From Lepturacanthus savala (Eukaryota > Chordata > Actinopteri > Scombriformes > Trichiuridae), in NCBI GenBank assembly GCA_030544235.1, contig CM060478.1, positions 26,683,727 through 26,747,726 on the forward strand: a DNA stretch of 64,000 nt, read 5' to 3'. Shown here piece after piece: positions 12,640-26,431 of this stretch. A model generated the notes under the pieces. It saw nothing but the letters and a program-made list of their open reading frames with translations. It did not search any database and was not told the origin of the DNA. Every line of letters begins with the position of its first letter. The stretch's first letter is position 1. Both the position numbers and the translations under genes were made by a program.

Positions 12640-12990
12640 AGTGAAAAATATTTGCTCAACACCCTCACAGATGTTGTGTCTTCACAATTTCCCATAGATT
12701 TTCTCCGTCGTTACAGGCGAGTTTGCTGGCTAGTTAGGAACAGGGATACCATGGTCTATGAACCAGGTACTGGTGCAGGTGCCAAGTCCTGTTGGAAAAT
12801 GTAATTGACATCTCCATGATGGTCAGCAGCAGGAATCATGATGTGCTCTAAACCTTCCTGGCAAATGCCTGTGTTGACCTTGGACTTAAGAAAAGAGTGG
12901 AACCAGCAGAAACCGACAGCTGAAACCCATGTCTTCTGTGTCTGTGTTAGTGGTTCTTGAAGCACTGATTCCATTTTCGAATGGGTTTTG
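12640..12990 (-). pseudogene. Tc1-like transposase fragment
   Basis: The - strand encodes VNTGICQEGLEHIMIPAA followed by GDVNYIFQQDLAPA, which is the conserved core around the second catalytic Asp of fish Tc1-family transposases. The downstream C-terminal part (toward 12640) is frameshifted, but fragments such as RRRKSMGNCED fit the next conserved block. The family is about 340 aa. Only a broken piece remains. Confidence 0.75.
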
Positions 12991-12999
12991 TTTCACAAT

Positions 13000-14500
13000 C
13001 CTCTACAGGGTGTGGTTATCCCTATTGTTTGGACACTTCTTTTCTACCAGATACCTTCCTTCCCTTTGCTGCTCTATTAATGTGCTTGGACACATAGGTC
13101 TGTGAACAGTCAGCCTCACTTTTTCACTTTTTGTGTCTAGCCCTCCTTGTGCATGGTGTTAATAGAAACTTTTGGTCAACTGTTAGGTCAGTCCTCCCCA
13201 TAACTGTTTAGTATACAGAATTGTCTGCCCATTGTGCATTTAAACCTAGACTGAGAAACCATTTAAAGTCCTTTTGCAGGTGTTTTGAGTGAATTGGCTG
13301 AACCATTCCTTTTTGGATTTTCACCCATTCAAAACCATTCACACACTGATGGCAGTGACTATAGCAATTGCTGCAACAACAGGAATCTAATGTATTCATT
13401 CAGCAGGGGCAAATGGGCTTAAGTATCTTGCTCAAGGACATATTGACATGCACCCAAAGGAGCTGGGAATCGAATCACTGACCCTCTGATCAGTGGACTA
13501 CTGCTCTGAGCTACAGCCATGAAGTTTCTATATTAAAGTTCTTAAATAACCCTTGTAGGTCATTAACATTGTAAATCTCAGAGACTTGTACAATTCCAGT
13601 AATTTAATTATCTTTGTTTGTAGAGTCACTTGGATAATGTTGTACAAGTAGAAGTGTATGTTTTGTGTTACTCCTGTTCTTTAACATATGTTTATCCTTT
13701 CTGCCCATGTTTGCATTTAAACCTAAGTGGTGATTAATACACCAAGGGTTCCTGGCTTTCATTGTAGGTCTTGTCCTCAAGTGAAAATCTGTGAGCGTCC
13801 TGTCTGTGAGCAGTATGCGATTTACCCATAGCTTTGTCTCTTAAGGCATAGCTTTGCATAATCCGTACATCCGCCGGCAGCCACTGTTGGTCTAAGCCTC
13901 TCCAACATCTTCATGTGTCCTTCCTGTGGGGACACTATTGCACTCATTGCAGCAGCAGCAGCAGCCTGTGGCCCTCCTCAATACAAATGAGTGGGTGAGG
14001 TGTGGCTGGACATGTTAATAAATTGTCACAGTAGCCTCCATCTCTGTATAAAATAGATACAACTGAAGAACAAGCAGGATTCAATAACTAATTATCCGTT
14101 GTGCTATTTTTTGCTTGTTTTAAAGACAGTGGATTCATACACCTGGCTTTACTTCTAGATTCATAATGCAATGCTAAAAGAAATAAGAAAGAAGTAAGAT
14201 AATAAAAAAGTGTTTGTGTTTCTTCTGCCGCATGCACAGACTTACAGTATTGAAGAGCATGTTGTTTTGCAGTTTTGCTGTCCTTCAATCTGATTAACAT
14301 TCTAACCTGGCCAGGTTCTGTCAACAGGTGACTGTTTGAAGCTGGATCAGACAAAGAGAGTAGGCTGGACATTGGACTTTTGATCTGACTGTGTATGTGT
14401 ATGCGTGTGTGTGTGTGTGTCCTGCTCTGCTCCACATTAAAGAGACACACTTGAGAGAGAAAAAGGACAAGTAGAAACTGTCCTTTTGATCCTAACCTTG
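13000..14500. other. non-coding stretch
   Basis: No gene recognised. A possible degraded continuation of the Tc1 relic lies up to about 13130. AGCAGCAGCAGCAGC is a short trinucleotide run at 13950. Confidence 0.45.
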
Positions 14501-14510
14501 GATGGGGAAG

Positions 14511-14619
<109 letters not shown>

Positions 14620-14849
14620 GGCTACTGTGTGAAGATCTCACTGAATGTGGAACCTCAAGTCTCGAGGCATCAAATGGCAGAAGTGCAAATGAGGAAGTAA
14701 ATAAATTTCGACCATACTTTTTCAGAGAGAAAGAGAACAGACACTAGCCCTTGGCAATATATCAGTATTATATCAAAATTGGTATAAGAGACTAGTTGTT
14801 GTCTTAGATTTTGGATAATACAATATTACTACTAATAATAAATCTTTCA

Positions 14850-15040
14850 AAATTTCAATTCAATTTCATTTATAGCCCAACAACACAACACAGTTGCCTC
14901 AGTGGGCTTCACAAAATTCAGTCAGTGACCCAGACATCCCCCCTCCTTAGACCCTCGTTCGCAGCAAGGAAAAGCTCCAAAACCCAGTGGGAAAGAAGAA
15001 ACCTCGGGGAGAACCACAGTGAAGGAGAGATCCACTCCCA
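14850..15040 (+). repeat. dispersed teleost repeat (inverted copy at 61032-61240)
   Basis: TTCAATTCAATTTCATTTAT followed by AAACCTCGGGGAGAACCACAG. The copy at 61032-61240 carries the same words in reverse complement (CTGTGGTTCTCCCCGAGG..AAGTGAATTGAAT). Two copies within this window support a dispersed family. Confidence 0.75.
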
Positions 15041-15044
15041 TGGA

Positions 15045-16070
15045 CGGACAGGCTTGCTTGATGATTTATCAGTCTGTGAGATGTAAAAATGATTAAGTCT
15101 GTAGAGAATCAGGGGGGCCTTGATGAGTCGCACCAGGAGTCGTCATCATTGGGCCCCTATGAACATAGGTAATACATTTTAAAGTTGCACATAATGGAGA
15201 TTGAATACTAGTGAAAGATCGTGTGTCTACTTTTTTTTTTCTCCAGCCAGACGAGAGATTCAAACCAGCAACTTTGTGTCACAAGCTTCCTTCAGAGGCG
15301 GCTCGGAGCACCGGAACGGAGGCCATTTTCATCCAGCCATATCCAATCGGCACTCAGTCAGCCGGAATCTATTCCCTTAACATCAGCTTCAAAATACATC
15401 ATACTGTGGCAATGTGTATACACATACTCACTCCATTTCCACTGGAAAAAATGTCTGTGTGTGTGTGTGTGTATGTGAATGAGTGTGTGGGGGGACACCA
15501 TTTGTACTGGTTTTTGTTGTCAGCAAGGGAAATAAGCATTTTCATCATGTTGTTGTCCGATTCAGTTTTAAAATGATATCAGGACATTGTTAAGAGCTGA
15601 CCTGTTCTATTGTGTTCTATTGTGTTCAATCCCCAGACATCAGAGAGATTGATGGTGCAAACATTCCATCCCGCTTCTCCCGAATCCAAATTACACTTCA
15701 GGTAAAGCAAAGGCAATGGGGTCAGCTTGTAATCTGCTGAAGCATAATCACTCTCATGCATAATAGAATAGTCCTGCAATGTAATAATAATGCAGACATG
15801 GAGATAGCTAGTTGCCTGGGCAATCACTTATTTGCAACAGATATTTTCATTCGACATTTTCAGGCATCTAGGAGCTACTTCGGGAAGGACACAGGCCACA
15901 AACAAATGGAATAAACCTCCTTGTAAAGCACAACACAGCACAGTACATCCTGACCTGATCAGTAACTTAATGCTTTGCTTCTCACGTCTAATTTCCCAGT
16001 CAGTTAATGGAAAATTGAATTTGTACTAGTCTAAAAGTAAGAAAACACTCAACATGTTAAAATTTAGCAC
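15045..16070. other. non-coding stretch
   Basis: No gene seen. A short GT run lies at 15455-15473. Confidence 0.45.
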
Positions 16071-16093
16071 AATTCAACCAACTGGGCATTAGA

Positions 16094-16141
16094 AGTAACA
16101 CCTGATTCTACTAATAGTTGATTAGTAGAATCAGTGTTACT
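16094..16141. repeat. imperfect palindrome (hairpin)
   Basis: AGTAACACCTGATTCTACTA pairs with TAGTAGAATCAGTGTTACT around the centre AATAGTTGAT, with one unpaired base. It sits at the edge of a fish repeat containing GGTTGGAACAAAAACCTGG. Confidence 0.8.
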
Positions 16142-16199
16142 GCTTGGTTGGAACAAAAACCTGGACCACACCGGCCCTCCAGGACCAGAATGCCCACCC

Positions 16200-16440
16200 A
16201 TAGTCTAAGGCCTTCAGTCTGCTCGCTCTTCCAGAGTCAGAACTAAACATGGAGAAGCAGTGTCCAGTTTCTATGCCCCACAGATCTGGAACAAACTCCC
16301 AGGGAACTGCAGTTTGAGAAGTTCAATGTGAAGAACAGAGAGTTCCTCACCTTGCCAGGAGAATTTGTCCCATATAGGATATAATTAAACCAGAAATCAA
16401 TGTACATGTTTAACATTACCGGTATTCCATTGTTCATTTC
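16200..16440 (+). pseudogene. LINE 3' tail fragment
   Basis: The + strand reads RVRTKHGEAV and then FYAPQIWNKLPGNC, the end of an L2/CR1-like ORF2. It contains one copy of the word that is amplified into the 2690-3046 minisatellite. Confidence 0.7.
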
Positions 16441-16906
16441 ACCATTTTATTGTTTTTATAATGTTATGAACACCATTTGATTTGACTCTTGTTATGTAAA
16501 TTGATGGGCAATCATAAGCATAAGCAATAAATCTGTTAATTTTAAATAACTGATTGTAATCTTCTGCATAAACAATTTGTCACATCATCTCTTTTCAATC
16601 AAGGTAAATAATCACAAACAAAATGTATCAACACAGATGTTTACTGATATATTTTTGGGGATATAGATAATAGAAAAACACAAAAATATAAATGATACAC
16701 ATAGCAATTACAGCCACTTATACATATTTACAACTATATACATATTTATGAAAACTATTTCCTCACAGCTGATTCATTTCATCAGGAGGTCAGACACATG
16801 CTGGAGAGTCTGGTCTGTAGGTGGTGAGGTCTTTGCTGTATAACGATACTACAATAAAAACTGCAACTGACAGTAATGACATTAGAAAAGTGTAGCTTCA
16901 GGAACA

Positions 16907-16975
16907 GGGTGACATGGTGGGGCAGGACTTAGTGCTGTTGCCTCACAGCAAGAAGGTCACTGGTTCAAGACCTAT
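16907..16975 (+). repeat. tRNA-derived SINE, head only
   Basis: This short head matches the SINE at 17671. It has a B-box-like GGTTCAAGACC, preceded by GTTGCCTCACAGCAAGAAGG. The body is missing. Confidence 0.7.
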
Positions 16976-17670
16976 GTTGAGCCTTTTAAAAGTATATTTT
17001 CGTGTGTCTTCGTATCCATCAACTGTAGCCTCTGTGTAGCTTCTCATGTGTTTCCTGCCCTAGCATTATGTCACAGATATGTCCACTTTTGTGGCGTGAG
17101 AAGAACGTCTTATATACGGCAAAATGATAAGATAATATACTGTATTAGCTAATGGCATAATTCATGTGAAGCGCTAACATTACAGCTAACTATTATTGCT
17201 AACTCCGCTTTTCTCCAAGTTGGTTTCTAGCGTTATTGGTGAATCAATTCTTTGCCCACCTTGTCTGTTGTCATGTGGATGATGTCTGCTTGACTGAACC
17301 CTCTTGACTGCACAAACTGCTCCAAATCCTCCTCCATAACTCGTTGGTCTTCCTGACATCCTGTTGATTCCCAAATGACTGGGCTACCACCACCAGTCCA
17401 TAAGCCTTTAAGGTTTTGTGAGATCTCGCAAAATGCTTCTAATATGTAGAAGCCAGTGAGTCATTTATCACGCTACTTGTTAAAAATTTGTGCTGGTTTG
17501 TCTGCTGGTTAAGATCAGACCTAATGATCCATAAAGAACTCTGGAACGATGGAAGGTATTGAATCGACTAGGAGGAGGGAACGGGAAGAAGAGTAGAGAA
17601 AGGAGGACATGGATTTTCATAGTTATTCATTCATTCACGATCTAATTTTCCCTATATATAAATATAAATT

Positions 17671-17990
17671 GGGTGACACGGTGGTGCAGGGGTTAGTGCT
17701 GTTGCCTCACAACAAGAAGGTCGCGGGTTCAAGACCTCCTGGGTCTGGGACCTTTCTGTGTGGAGTTTGCATGTTCTCCCCTTGTCTGCTTGGGTTTTTT
17801 TCCCACAGTCTAAAAACATGCTGAGGTTAACTGGAGACTCTAAATTGCCTGTAGGTGTGAATGATGTGTGTGCTCCATGATAGGCTGGTGACTATCTGGG
17901 GTGTATCCCTGCCTCTCGCCGTAATGCACTGGGATTGGCTCCAGCAGATCATGTGACCCTAATGAGGAATAAGTGGGTATAGAAGATGTG
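17671..17990 (+). mobile_element. tRNA-derived SINE, near full length
   Basis: It starts GGGTGACACGGTGGTGCAGG. TGGTGCAGGGG fits an RNA polymerase III A box and GGTTCAAGACC a B box. The body runs through TGTGTGGAGTTTGCATGTTC and TGGGGTGTATCCCTGCCTCT and ends AGGAATAAGTGGGTATAGAA. Six more copies occur in this window. Confidence 0.85.
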
Positions 17991-17999
17991 ATGAGATAA

Positions 18000-18583
18000 A
18001 TATAAATATGTAGGATTGCTATAACTACTATTATTACTTTTAATACCATTGTGTAAAACATGTGAACATGCTGAGGATTGAAACCTGCAAGACAAGTTGC
18101 AAAGGAGAAAGAAATAAGACGATAGGTGTAGTATTAATATTTAATTTAATAATGAATGTACTGCTTATTGTACATCAATGAAATAGGATTTTCGTCCCTG
18201 ACCCCAATGTACAGGCACTGGCTGGGGGAGAACAAGCATTCCCACCCTGCTCTGCACCTCGTACCGTGGGCGACTGCAGATCGGTAGCACGTCCAACCCC
18301 TCTCAACGAAACTGGTTCTGGAGCCCATGCTGTGTGCAGAGGCAAGCCCGAATACATGTATCCGGTACTTCTCCACCTCTAACATGCACACATATATTTG
18401 CATATATTACAAGTCATGTCAGCATCGGAAATATTGAACAAAGCGATCGCACATTGAATATTTTCCTCATATCCTGCAGCTCTACTCACAGAAGTTGGAG
18501 AAAGACAAACTTCTGGTAGAACAACAGCTTTTTATTTAACTACAGACATGGAAGAGCATCTTGATTCTGTAGGTTTGTGTATC

Positions 18584-18619
<36 letters not shown>

Positions 18620-20405
18620 TGTGTGTGTGTGTGTGTGTGCATGTGTGTATGTAACGTTAAAGTGCTGCACTTTCGCTTAGAGCCATTTCAGTGTGATAAT
18701 TACAACTCTCAAACTCAGACTGATTTCCACTTCTCTGCCCTGATTTTCAATGTAGCTGCTCTTTAATGTCAAAGTCCTTCATACTGTCTGACTAAGTGAT
18801 AGAAAAGGATAAAAGGGCAAAAACTTCAAGACGCCATCATCTTGATTGTGTCTGTCCCTCTCTGTCTGCCTGCTGCTAAATTTGCTCATCAGATCCGACG
18901 AGGGATTTTATCAAAGCTCATCGATTCGAGGCAGAAGGTTAGTTCAATATTTTCTGAAGCTGAATTCCCACCTCACACCCACAGGCATGACATATTCTAG
19001 AATATCTAACACAGATCCAGATACATCCTGTGATTTAGAGAGACACCGAGTTAAAGATCCCCTCTAGACATGTTGTAAGATCTAGTAATACACTCTGTTT
19101 TGAATAATAAATTCCTTGTGTATTGCTTTTTTTTTTTTTCTAATCTTGGCCCAAAATGCACTTCTGTATTCGGATTTGCTGCAACAACATGTCACAAGCT
19201 TTATATCAATCCATGAAAACAGGATTTCCTGCTCATGGGATGTGATTATTTTTTGGAAAACAAGCAACATTTTTTACAACTAAACAGCAAAATACGGGTT
19301 TAAATTACTGTTTTTTAGTAAAACCGTGCCAAATGTGTAAGTTCTGATGTAGCAAATATTTAACTTGCAGCATCTTCATGGATAATCCCATAATAGCATT
19401 TCTTTTTTCTTTTTGGCACCATCTTCAGGCAGAATGTACCATGCTCAGCTGTCCTGAGATTAAATATCTATTACAACTTGCATTACTGAACCAAATTCCC
19501 AACGATTTTTCTCCATTTTCCCCTTTTTGCCAATTTTGTTTCCAGATTCGCAACCTCTATTACCAGCCTAATTTATAATACATTTAATATACATATAATA
19601 TACATTGACAAGTACATCAGAAACATACAGTAACTATTGCCAGATTGTCTGCCAGACACTCATTTCCTGTGTTTATGAGAGTCTATTCAGAATTTCTATG
19701 GCAGCTATTATAGAAGTTGTAGCGCACTGCAAAAAATGAAATCTGAAGAGATGAAAATGCCTTGTTTTTGGTACAATTAGTTCAATATTAAATAGAATTA
19801 TCCCATTCCATCCAAAATTGAGCCTATTTAAATTTTTTCTTGTCAATTTAGTCTTGTTTTCTGTTGTTTCTGTTGTTCTGTTTCTTGTTGTTAGACTGTT
19901 TGTCTTAATGTTGTTTTTATGTCATATTTTGGACTTTTTATCTCAATTTTTTTTGTTAGGTGAACAATAGGCTGGACCCCTGAGAGGACACACAGCACAC
20001 AGATAAACAGTCAATAAGATGCTGCTGGGAACGGGAGGTGATACAGGGTCACGGGTGTATTATAGAACTGGATAACTGACTGAAAAATGGCCACCATTCA
20101 TTTCAATGAAAGTTGCACGCCTGCCGCCGAAAAAGTTCCTGACTTTATTTCTGCTTTATGCGACCCATAGAAACTGATCAATAGAGACACCTTCCATGAT
20201 GCCCACCTCACAATTGAGTCATTTAATTCACTTGTTGACCACATTAAAAAAAAAAATCAAAGAAAAATAAATAAATAAATTTAAAAAATGCACGACCGTG
20301 CTGCGTCACACAGCTGTGATGTCACACTGGGAATAGAGCTTCTTTTCTGGCTGTTTTTTGAGAGATAAAAAGTTCATGACTTAAAAATATGGAATACAGT
20401 CAGTC
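18000..20405. other. non-coding stretch
   Basis: Only a GT-rich microsatellite (18588-18650) and short A/T runs seen. No gene recognised. Confidence 0.45.
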
Positions 20406-20410
20406 AATCA

Positions 20411-20736
20411 GTCATTTTCTATACCTGCTTACTCCTCATTAGGGTCGCAGGGGTCTGCTGGAGCCTATCCCAGCGCGTTACGGCGAGAGGCAGGGATACA
20501 CCCCAGATGGTCACCAGCCAATCGTAGGGCACACACACCATTCACTCACACACTCACACCTATGGGCAATTTAGAGTCTCCAATTAACCTGAGCATGTTT
20601 TTGGACTGTGGGAGGAAGCCGGAGAACATGCAAACTCCACACAGAAAGGTCCCAGACCCAGGACCAAGGAGGTCCTGAACCTGCAACGTTCTTGCTGTGA
20701 GGCAACAGCGCTAACCCCTGCACCACCGTGTCGCCC
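20411..20736 (-). mobile_element. tRNA-derived SINE
   Basis: Reverse-strand copy of the family at 17671. It ends with the complement of the head (CCACCGTGTCGCCC), and its left end reads TTTTCTATACCTGCTTACTC. Confidence 0.85.
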
Positions 20737-20739
20737 ATA

Positions 20740-22127
20740 CGGAATACAAAGATCGGTAATTCAGTAAAACACACACACACAGGAGGGAGCACGGGGGAGG
20801 ATACAGAAGAATAGAGAAATCTTGGAGCCCTCATTTATTTATTTAAACTTGAAATAAATAAATAAATATATCCACCAATAAAATCAAATAATTCAAGATA
20901 ATTGTCCTCAATATTGGACTAATTGAACTAAATACAAGATCTTTCCCCCTGATCAGACTTAATTTTTGTGTTTTTACAGTGTTGCTTCACACAAAACATT
21001 TCCTATAATCATGGATTAAGTTTTCATAACTTTAAAACAAGTCATAATTTCAACCTGTATTATGTATTCATGCTTCACTCAATCAGCTTCCAACACTGAT
21101 TCATGTCAAGAAAAAACAAGAAAGTCATTTCTACTCACAGCTATCAGACAGTTGAAAGACGCCCCATTGTGAGAATTAACTTGACTTGTTGGAATGACAG
21201 AGACAGTAATCACAGCACAGAGAGAATAAAACACTGTTTCTAAAGGACAGAGGTGAAAGATAATAAACATCCATCAAGACATAACTTGTGTGTCTTCCAT
21301 GTAGGCTCTTTGAAAACTGTTTATCCCATTTAAAGATAGCATGAATTTACTGTTAAAGAATAGTCTCTTTCTTGTTTTTCTCTGCTGTTTCTTTTCATGC
21401 AGACGTTAGAGGGGAATCAAAGCAAAGTGCTCGGCTTGCAATGCACTGATCAGTGTTTTCATGGAGACCCTCTTTGATGCTGTAATGAGCCCAGTGTGGT
21501 AGGTTATTATTATCCAGAGAGACAGTGAGTGTGTCTGTGTGTGCGGAGAAAAAAGATGGATGGAGAGACACATGGAGGGAGAGGAGGGAGAAAGCGAGTC
21601 AGTGGGTGGCATGTTTGGAACACTTTATCTGAACTCTCAAGCAGTTAGTTTGAAATCGTGCGAGCAGATGAGCAAAATGCAATTTTAAGTTTTGTAACTT
21701 ATCGCACAGAGACAGCGAGAAAGTTTGTTTCAACTTTGTAGCATGATGAGAAATATAATGTCCCCGATGTTCGTATTGAGAGATATACCAGTGGTTTGTT
21801 TATTATTCTTTTAATTGAAAACCAGACCATATGGCAAAAATAATGGCAATTCAAAAAGTTTAATGAGTTATGTGCATCCATATTTATTTTGTCTGGTTTG
21901 CATTATATTGGTCAATATATTCAACAACAATATAACCTTTACTGTGGGTTAGAGAAAAGGGAAAAGCACAGGGGGAGAATCCTTTTAGCGCCAGTGTAGC
22001 GTGATGATCTCAGGCACTTGGGCAAGATCGAGGAAGCAAGAGCAAGAGAGGGAGAAATGGTGATGTAGAGAAAACAGGGAGAGAAAAGACAAAGACTTCA
22101 GTAACAGTTTCTTCAGCAACACATTTC
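20740..22127. other. non-coding stretch
   Basis: No gene or defined repeat seen beyond short simple-sequence tracts. Confidence 0.45.
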
Positions 22128-22129
22128 TA

Positions 22130-23120
22130 GAGATGCACTGTTCCAATATCGGGGTCAGATATCGGCTCTGATACTGACCAATCAGTTGGATTGGATATCA
22201 AATGAAAGAGGCTGATCCAGCATTTAGATCCAGTCACACATCTAGTCACTTCTTCTATATAGATTCTATATTTGCAAGCTGGTTATGTCAGAACAGCGCA
22301 GCATGTTAGCAAACACAGAGCAGTGCAACATGCTGGCAAACTCAGAGCAGGGCAGCATGTTAGCAAACATAGAGCAGCGCAGCATATTAGTAAAGACAGA
22401 GCAGCGCAGCATGTTAACAAACACAGAGCAGCGCAGCATGCTAGCAAACACAGAGCAGTGCAGCATGGAGCATTTGGAAACATTTCAAACTTGATACGAC
22501 AACATGTCCGATGGCTGTGTGCGATATCTGCAATGTAAAAATTGCAAGGGGTGGTAATGTTGCTAAACACAACACCACAAACAACAACCCAGCTCCAATG
22601 TTAGGCCCCAGGCTCTGAACGCCCCGCTAACACGCTGCTACCGAAGGGTTTGTGTATCACAGCAGGTTTATCTGTGCAGACCTACCAGCTGTATGCACAA
22701 CTTTAAGTGCACAAAGCCATGTTTCCCGTTTTTATCACTTTAATAAATACATTGCATTTCTCTATTAAACTTTTCTTATTGTTAACGATGATTAGAGAGT
22801 AACAGCACACTAAAAATTATCACTTTGATACGGATGGCAGAGTTAGTGGCACTCTTCCAAAAAGTAAGTGTTATCAAATTATACACTTTTATGCACAAGT
22901 TTGCTGTAGCTTTAAATATGATTTTGGCTGAAAAGATGCTCATCCCACTTACCATCTGTGCAGAAAAATTGAAAAATAAGAAACATTTCTATTCTCTTGT
23001 TTCCGCCCCATACCTACTGCATTCAACAGTAGCATCAGATCAGTATCGGATATCGGCAGATATGCTCGGCCCAGGGATCGGTATCAGATTGAATCGGAAA
23101 AACCTGGATCAATGCATCGC
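22130..23120. mobile_element. non-autonomous DNA element with inverted ends, TA-flanked
   Basis: The left end GAGATGCACTGTTCC is matched by GCGATGCATTGATCC read from the right end. TA stands on both outer sides (22128-22129 and 23121-23122). Both subterminal regions carry the same words in inverted order (ATATCGG..GATCAGTATCGGATATCGG). No transposase is visible. The family is a common fish MITE type. The superfamily is not certain. Confidence 0.65.
22290..22470 (+). repeat. 27-bp minisatellite inside the 22130 element
   Basis: About 6-7 units close to AACACAGAGCAGCGCAGCAT plus GTTAGCA. The unit length is a multiple of 3, so all frames stay open on both strands. The resulting peptides (nine-residue units such as LANTEQRSM) are not evidence of a gene. 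Confidence 0.88.
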
Positions 23121-23124
23121 TAAT

Positions 23125-25690
23125 GATTTGTAACACATCCTGATGACAAGTGGTAAAAAAAAAATGTTCATGTTTTTTGTCTTAAAATAGACCAAATAAA
23201 TATAATCAAAATATATTTTAGGGTTTATTGTCAAATGGCAAAACAGCATCACAGTGGAAAACAATTAAACTAATGTAAACATAGTTTAAATTGTAATAAC
23301 ATTTCAATAACATTTAAAATTGAAAAATATGTCAATTGTCATGAAATGCAATGTCTCACACAGGACTCACAAAGTACATTACTACATTGCTACTACATTT
23401 CTATGTGTGTGTGTGTGTACCAATTGCTGATATTTTTACTACAACTATTAATATTATTATTCTACATGGTCATGGAGCATGGGTCCATAAAGTTTACAAT
23501 AATCTTGTCAGTGACAAGCTCTAACAACATGCCAGACCATAAATTCCAAGATGGTACGGTGTACATACACATTTTAGTAGTTTTACATTATTAAATGGCA
23601 GTAAAAAAATAACATAATAATGAATTTACCTCAACTATGCTTTAGTCTCTGTTTATATTTTCCCCAGGTGAAAAATGGCAATATCTGAGGAGCAAAATGT
23701 CGAGGCTCCTCCCTGTGAAGAGGTCTGTGAAAAAGGCCTTCAAAAACAACAAAATTAACAACAGTGAGTGAGTAGAAAACCTTCAGTTGTAAGACAGTGA
23801 TGCTCACATGTCAAATGTCCATGAGCAAACAGGATATACTGGTCATGTGACCTCATACATTGTAAGTCCTTTAAAATATTGCCCCCTTTTCATACCTAAC
23901 TGTAAAAATATAGATTTTATATCACAGCTTTTTAGAAAAATTTTGATTTTTGCACTATTGATATTGCTCATATTGCCCCTTGCACGTTATTTGTAAATAT
24001 ATGTACATAATCTGCCTACTTATAGTTAATATTTACATTTATATTCTGTTACTTGTGTGTTATTCTATGCTATTGTGGACAACAAGTAAGAATAGTTTCT
24101 GTGCACATGACAATAAAGGCTTTGAATCTCCTGAATAAAGTAATTGTTGCCATATGGCAACACTATGCAACAGAGGACTAAGGCCACTCGAGGACACCAT
24201 AGTTAGAAGTTGCCATAGGGGGACTAGAATAACTTGCAGTTCTAAACTGAACATTTCAGCAGTATGACATGAATTACAGCCTGTTCACAGCTTAAAAAAC
24301 AATTTCAAAAATGTTTTAAATAGTTTTCTGATACTAATTATTTTTGATAAGTTTTGTTCTTGTCATAGATGTATGGAGAATTTTAAAATATTATGAACAT
24401 ATATGAAAAGCAACTCATTTACCCTGTAGAGAAACAACTGATCCTGTGCAAAGTAGGGAATAAAAACATCTAGTTTATGCTGTGCCCACAAAGGTCATAT
24501 TTAATAGGTGACTGTTAATGTTTAGATTTTAGGCTACAGTTCACTGTGTTTTAGGCTTGTGAGAAGGTTTAGTTGGATGTTAGTGTCCCAAACTGCATGA
24601 TACTAACCTCTTTAACACAAGTTAAGTAATAAGAGTATGCTGCCTCTTTAATTTTGAACAATAATGAACTGTGTCGCCCCTGAAGAAATAATTCCTTAAA
24701 ATAATTATTGATTCTTCCCGATAGTCAATTTGATCTGAACAATTAGTGCAAGACACTACCCTTTTATTTCTGTGCTCCACGTGAGACAAAATAAAATCAT
24801 TTTTATTTGAACATTAAACATTTAATTTGGTATCACTGTGGCACAACATACTCTGACGCCCCGTGGAGTCAAAGTACTGTAGACACTAAAACTTTCATTT
24901 GTGCCACGAACAAAGCACCATATTTATCTTTGGATTTGTTTTTTTTTGTACTTGTGGTTCTCCTGTAAACTGTGGAATATTATTGATTGGTTTGAGTTTC
25001 TATTTAAAAGATCCATCCTCAAACAAATGTCACCGCAAAGAAAAGCAGTAAGCAAGCAGGCACATTCCTGGACTGATGTTACAGTTATTTATAGTCTACA
25101 TATTTAGAATTTATAATCATGTACATATTCCACAATACTATCTACTGTATGTGTGTATCCTGTGTATATTACTATTACATATTACATTTCTTACTATTAC
25201 ATATATTATTCCATACACATTTGTAGGCATGTATATATTTCAATAAATACAAAAAATGAAACGAGCAACAGTGTCTTTTTATCGACTGATGAAGCAATGC
25301 ATTTACAAGGATGCAGATTCATGCATGGGACCAGTGTCAAGAGCTACTCAGTGCAAATGCAGTCAAAGTAAGTAGTTTGCCCTTTTTCTAGTGTGGCAAG
25401 GTTGCAATAATTAGGGGTATTTTTCACCAAAAAGCAGGAAATGTTATTATTCCAATTGGAGTGCTGAAAAATCACCCAGTAGTACTTTACAACACTATGC
25501 AGAGTAAGAAAAGGACAGGGGGCAAGATAAACAAGAGAGGCTTATCTTAAAAAAAAAGAAAAAAAGCTCTTATCATGTTGTTTCCGCCTCTCTATCCACA
25601 AGGTCAACAGCTAAATAAACGTCTGGGATGTTTGCCAGTTTTCTGCTGAAATCCTGTCCAATTATGCACTTTCTCACTCTGCCAAGCAAC
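23125..25690. other. non-coding AT-rich stretch
   Basis: No gene recognised. Confidence 0.45.
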
Positions 25691-25702
25691 ATGGCACCTG
25701 TT

Positions 25703-25723
25703 CTACACACACACAGACACACA

Positions 25724-25803
<80 letters not shown>
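25703..25803. repeat. (CA)n microsatellite
   Basis: A CA run of about 100 bp with two CAGA interruptions at the left end. Confidence 0.97.
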
Positions 25804-25805
<2 letters not shown>

Positions 25806-25883
25806 GTTAAATGTATTTCTCATGTCCAGTTCATTTAGTTAATTTCTTATATCTTTTTCAAAAACATAGACAACACACGCTGC

Positions 25884-25885
<2 letters not shown>

Positions 25886-25949
<64 letters not shown>
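25886..25949. repeat. (TA)n microsatellite
   Basis: A pure AT run of about 62 bp, 80 bp after the (CA)n tract. Confidence 0.97.
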
Positions 25950-25951
<2 letters not shown>

Positions 25952-26100
25952 TCAAGATTTGTAGTTTTGTATTGTGTTATTGTCCCAAGTGATTTAACAT
26001 GAAGTGTCTACCTGATATCACCTTACTTGTTGAGATGTGGAAATAAAGTTACGGTATATAATTTTTTATTGCATTTAGCAGCATTTCTATAATTAGTATC

Positions 26101-26431
26101 TCATCTTCTATACCCTCTTATTCCTCATTAGGGAGCCAATCCCAGCACATTACAGGCGAGAGGCAGGGATACACCTCAGATGGTCGCCGGCCGTGGGGCA
26201 CACACACCATTCACTCACACACTCACACCTATGGGCAATTTAGAGTCTCCAATTAACCTCAGCATGTTTTTGGACTGTGGGAGGAAGCCGGAGTACCCGG
26301 TGAAAACCCATGCAGACACTGGGAGAACATGCAAACTCCACACAGAAAGGTCCCAGACCCAGGACCAAGGAGGTCTTGAACCTGTGACCTTCTTGCTGTA
26401 GAGCGCTAACTCCTGCTCTACCGTGTCGCCC
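26101..26431 (-). mobile_element. tRNA-derived SINE
   Basis: Reverse-strand copy of the 17671 family. It contains GAAGCCGGAGTACCCGGTGA and GGAGAACATGCAAACTCC, and ends in TACCGTGTCGCCC. A small deletion removes part of the A/B-box spacer. Confidence 0.85.

Noticed and set aside
22266..22570. Overlapping open frames with nine-residue repeats on both strands
   Set aside because: By-product of a 27-bp tandem array inside a MITE.
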